From CADDYT01 sp035294125 (lineage in GTDB: Bacteria > Chloroflexota > Ktedonobacteria > Ktedonobacterales > Ktedonobacteraceae): DNA of 64,000 nt. The notes under the pieces were generated by a model. That model did no database searches. It was not told where the DNA came from and saw only the letters and a list, made by a program, of their open reading frames with translations. The translations under genes and the position numbers were made by a program. The stretch is taken from NCBI GenBank assembly GCA_035294125.1, contig DATGLM010000049.1:1-64000 (forward strand), in the 5' to 3' direction. Within the stretch, counting starts at the first letter, position 1; each line of letters begins with the position of its first letter. Positions 62,238-64,000 of the stretch are shown piece by piece.

Positions 62238-63224
62238 ATGTCGACCGTTACGAAATTGAGTCCGGGAGCGTGGCTGATTTCGCTGCCGTTTCAGGGCGAG
62301 CACGAAATTGTTGGTTCCTACCTGTTAGCGGGCAATAACGAGCTGGCGCTGATCGATCCAGGCCCGTGCAGCACGTTGGAGCCGTTGCTGGCTTCCATAC
62401 GCGAGGCGGGCTTCGAGCCGCGAGATGTCACCCACATCCTCGCCACGCACATCCACCTCGACCACGCGGGCGCGGCAGGCTCGCTCATGCGCCACATGCC
62501 GAAGGCGCAGGTCTACGCCCACACGCTGGGCGCGCCGCACCTGCTGGACACTAGCAAAGTCGTCGCCAGCGCCACGCGCATCTACGGCGAGCGCATGCAA
62601 CTCCTCTGGGGCGACATCGAGCCGGTTCCCTACGAGCGCCTGCGCGTCATCGACGATGGCGACACCCTCAACGTCGCGGGCCGTTCCCTCAACGTCCACT
62701 ACGCCCCGGGCCACGCCATCCACCACATCATCTTCTTCGACGCCCAATCCGGCGAACTCTGGGCCGGAGACGTGGCGGGTGTGCGCCTCCCCGGCATCGA
62801 CTACGTGCGCCCGCCCACCCCACCTCCCGACCTCGACCTCGAAGCCTGGTCCGGCAGCCTCGACCTCATCAACCGCCTGCAGCCCACCACCGTCTACATG
62901 GGCCACTTCGGCCCGACCACCGACGTGCCCCGGCACCTGGAACGCCTGCGCGAAAAGCTCTACACCTGGGGCGAATTCGTCCTCAACGCCATGCGCTCCG
63001 GCCAGACCGAAGCCCAAATCCTCCTCCTCCTCATCGCCCAGACCGAACCCGAACTCCGCCAGGTCACGGGCAACGACGCTTACGCCCTGAAGCGTTACGA
63101 AATAGCAACGAATTACGCTATGACGGTGCAGGGGTATATGCGATACTGGCGAAAGAGGCACCCGGAACGATTGTCAGGCAGTATTCATAAATTGAAAAAG
63201 GCTGAAAACGAGCGTATAGAGTGA
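62238..63224 (+). CDS. MBL-fold metallohydrolase
   Basis: This 328-residue metallo-beta-lactamase superfamily protein has the metal motif THIHLDHAG (H-x-H-x-D-H). It has a second-site His near YAPGHAIHHIIFFD, an acidic residue in WAGDVAGV and a late His in MGHFGPT. The C-terminal 110 residues are helical, as in the MBL proteins with a C-terminal winged-helix-like domain. It likely hydrolyses a thioester, lactone or nucleic acid; the substrate is not predictable. The start is ATG 62238 with AAGAGG upstream. It is not clearly in an operon with pruA. Confidence 0.85.
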   Translation: MSTVTKLSPGAWLISLPFQGEHEIVGSYLLAGNNELALIDPGPCSTLEPLLASIREAGFEPRDVTHILATHIHLDHAGAAGSLMRHMPKAQVYAHTLGAPHLLDTSKVVASATRIYGERMQLLWGDIEPVPYERLRVIDDGDTLNVAGRSLNVHYAPGHAIHHIIFFDAQSGELWAGDVAGVRLPGIDYVRPPTPPPDLDLEAWSGSLDLINRLQPTTVYMGHFGPTTDVPRHLERLREKLYTWGEFVLNAMRSGQTEAQILLLLIAQTEPELRQVTGNDAYALKRYEIATNYAMTVQGYMRYWRKRHPERLSGSIHKLKKAENERIE

Positions 63225-63396
63225 AAAAGGGCGTCGGCTTGTCTGCTCCCTGGCTCATTCGCGCCTTTCTATTTGCAATCTCGCACTTCGCCTGCTTAAA
63301 ATATACATAACGTTATCCTGAAACGTTCTATCCTCAGAAGGGAGTTTGTTTTATCAAGATTCCTGGAATATCTAACAGAAGAGGGACATCAAGACC

Positions 63397-64000
63397 ATGT
63401 TTCGTGCTCATCAGGCACACGCGAGATCACACGCTACAGTTGGTGCGCGCCAGTATCTTCTCTACCTCCCACAGGACTATGATCCCCGGTCGGCACAACG
63501 CTGGCCGCTCGTGCTCTTTTTGCATGGGTCGGGCGAGAGAGGCGACAATTTGCATATGGTTGCGTATCACGGACCATCTAAACACGTTGAAGAGGGACAG
63601 CACTTCCCCTTTATCCTCGTCTCTCCACAATGTCCGTCACACGGCTGGTGGAGCAGGGAAGCGGATGTTCACGCCCTGGCAGAGCTGCTGGACGAAATCG
63701 AGCACGGCTACGCTGTCGACCCCGACCGTGTGTATCTCACGGGCTTGAGTATGGGTGGCTATGGCGTCTGGGCGCTGGCAACCGCGTATCCCCGGCGTTT
63801 CGCGGCCATTGCCCCCATCTGTGGCGGCGGCAATCCCTGGACAGTCTCCGCCATCCGCCACGTTCCCGTCTGGGCGTTTCATGGTGATCAGGATCACGCA
63901 GTACCAATAGAGGATGGCAAGGCAATGATCGACGCGCACCGGGCCTCTGGGGGCAACAGCCGCCTGACCATCTATCCCGGCGTCGGACACGACTCATGGA
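63397..64000 (+). CDS. Esterase/PHB-depolymerase-like alpha/beta hydrolase, 3'-truncated by window
   Basis: This frame runs open to the last base, so the C-terminus lies outside. About 201 residues are visible: LYLPQDYDPRS, oxyanion LHGSGERGD, nucleophile elbow GLSMGGYGVW, acid GDQDHAVP and the catalytic His in GVGHDSW. It is clearly a paralogue of the 13733-14803 esterase but without an N-terminal membrane anchor or linker. Start ATG 63397; there is a weak upstream GAGGGACA site. Confidence 0.85.
   Translation, partial: MFRAHQAHARSHATVGARQYLLYLPQDYDPRSAQRWPLVLFLHGSGERGDNLHMVAYHGPSKHVEEGQHFPFILVSPQCPSHGWWSREADVHALAELLDEIEHGYAVDPDRVYLTGLSMGGYGVWALATAYPRRFAAIAPICGGGNPWTVSAIRHVPVWAFHGDQDHAVPIEDGKAMIDAHRASGGNSRLTIYPGVGHDSW

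Noticed and set aside
1..64000. tRNA, rRNA genes and CRISPR arrays
   Set aside because: No T-loop signature in a cloverleaf context, no conserved rRNA blocks and no regularly spaced direct repeats were found on reading both strands.

Overview
The window looks like chromosome from a Chloroflexota bacterium, most plausibly a Ktedonobacteria-like lineage. This is inferred from gene content, not from any search. The evidence is three proteins of the Chlor_Arch_YYY (DUF2298) and TIGR03663 membrane families, which are known mainly from Chloroflexi and Archaea. Also consistent are a PASTA-less Ser/Thr kinase with an extracellular domain, a Gram-positive-type LexA and several long perfect palindromes between genes. 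No rRNA, tRNA, CRISPR array, intact insertion sequence or prophage was seen.

Layout. 1-5.4 kb: the end of a SUMT (tetrapyrrole) gene, a beta-propeller-like protein, a DnaQ/GIY-YIG (UvrC/Cho-like) fusion nuclease, dCTP deaminase and thymidylate kinase (DNA repair and dTTP supply). 5.4-8.6 kb: TetR and cupin gene remnants, a queuosine-precursor transporter facing queF, and a ROK kinase. 8.7-14.8 kb: ClpC, a secreted transglycosylase-like protein, the wreck of a BsuBI/PstI-type restriction-modification system, and a membrane-anchored esterase. 15-26.3 kb: an HTH-GAF regulator, a SAM methyltransferase and three giant GT-C/YYY membrane proteins, probably one surface-glycosylation locus. 26.3-30.6 kb: an antisense fossil of a YYY gene, then fixC-fixX-fixA without fixB, and a quinone oxidoreductase. 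30.7-39.7 kb: a large inverted repeat, lexA with its promoter and likely operator, an M19 dipeptidase, a receptor-like Ser/Thr kinase and an OpuC/OsmF-type compatible-solute ABC operon.

39.9-44.5 kb: a 1340-residue protein fusing a KAP P-loop NTPase (with membrane hairpin), an NB-ARC/STAND NTPase and TPRs, convergent with a small unknown gene. This is the best candidate for an undescribed (possibly defence or signalling) system. 44.5-51.3 kb: a hydrolase fragment, a DMT transporter, a maleylacetate-reductase-like gene with palindromic operators, a VOC-GNAT-esterase operon resembling quinone detoxification (mhq) sets, then a nicotinamidase-like hydrolase and an NrtR-like Nudix regulator next to a perfect palindrome. 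51.4-64 kb: a pseudokinase-DinG helicase fusion, a zinc-ribbon/winged-helix protein with a Gly/Arg-rich linker, a HIT protein, three GT4 glycosyltransferases, PruA, a possible small RNA, an MBL hydrolase and a second esterase cut by the window end.

Several loci show decay: AzlD-like, TetR/cupin, R-M, YYY, fixB and alpha/beta-hydrolase. This suggests a genome shaped by repeated insertion and deletion.
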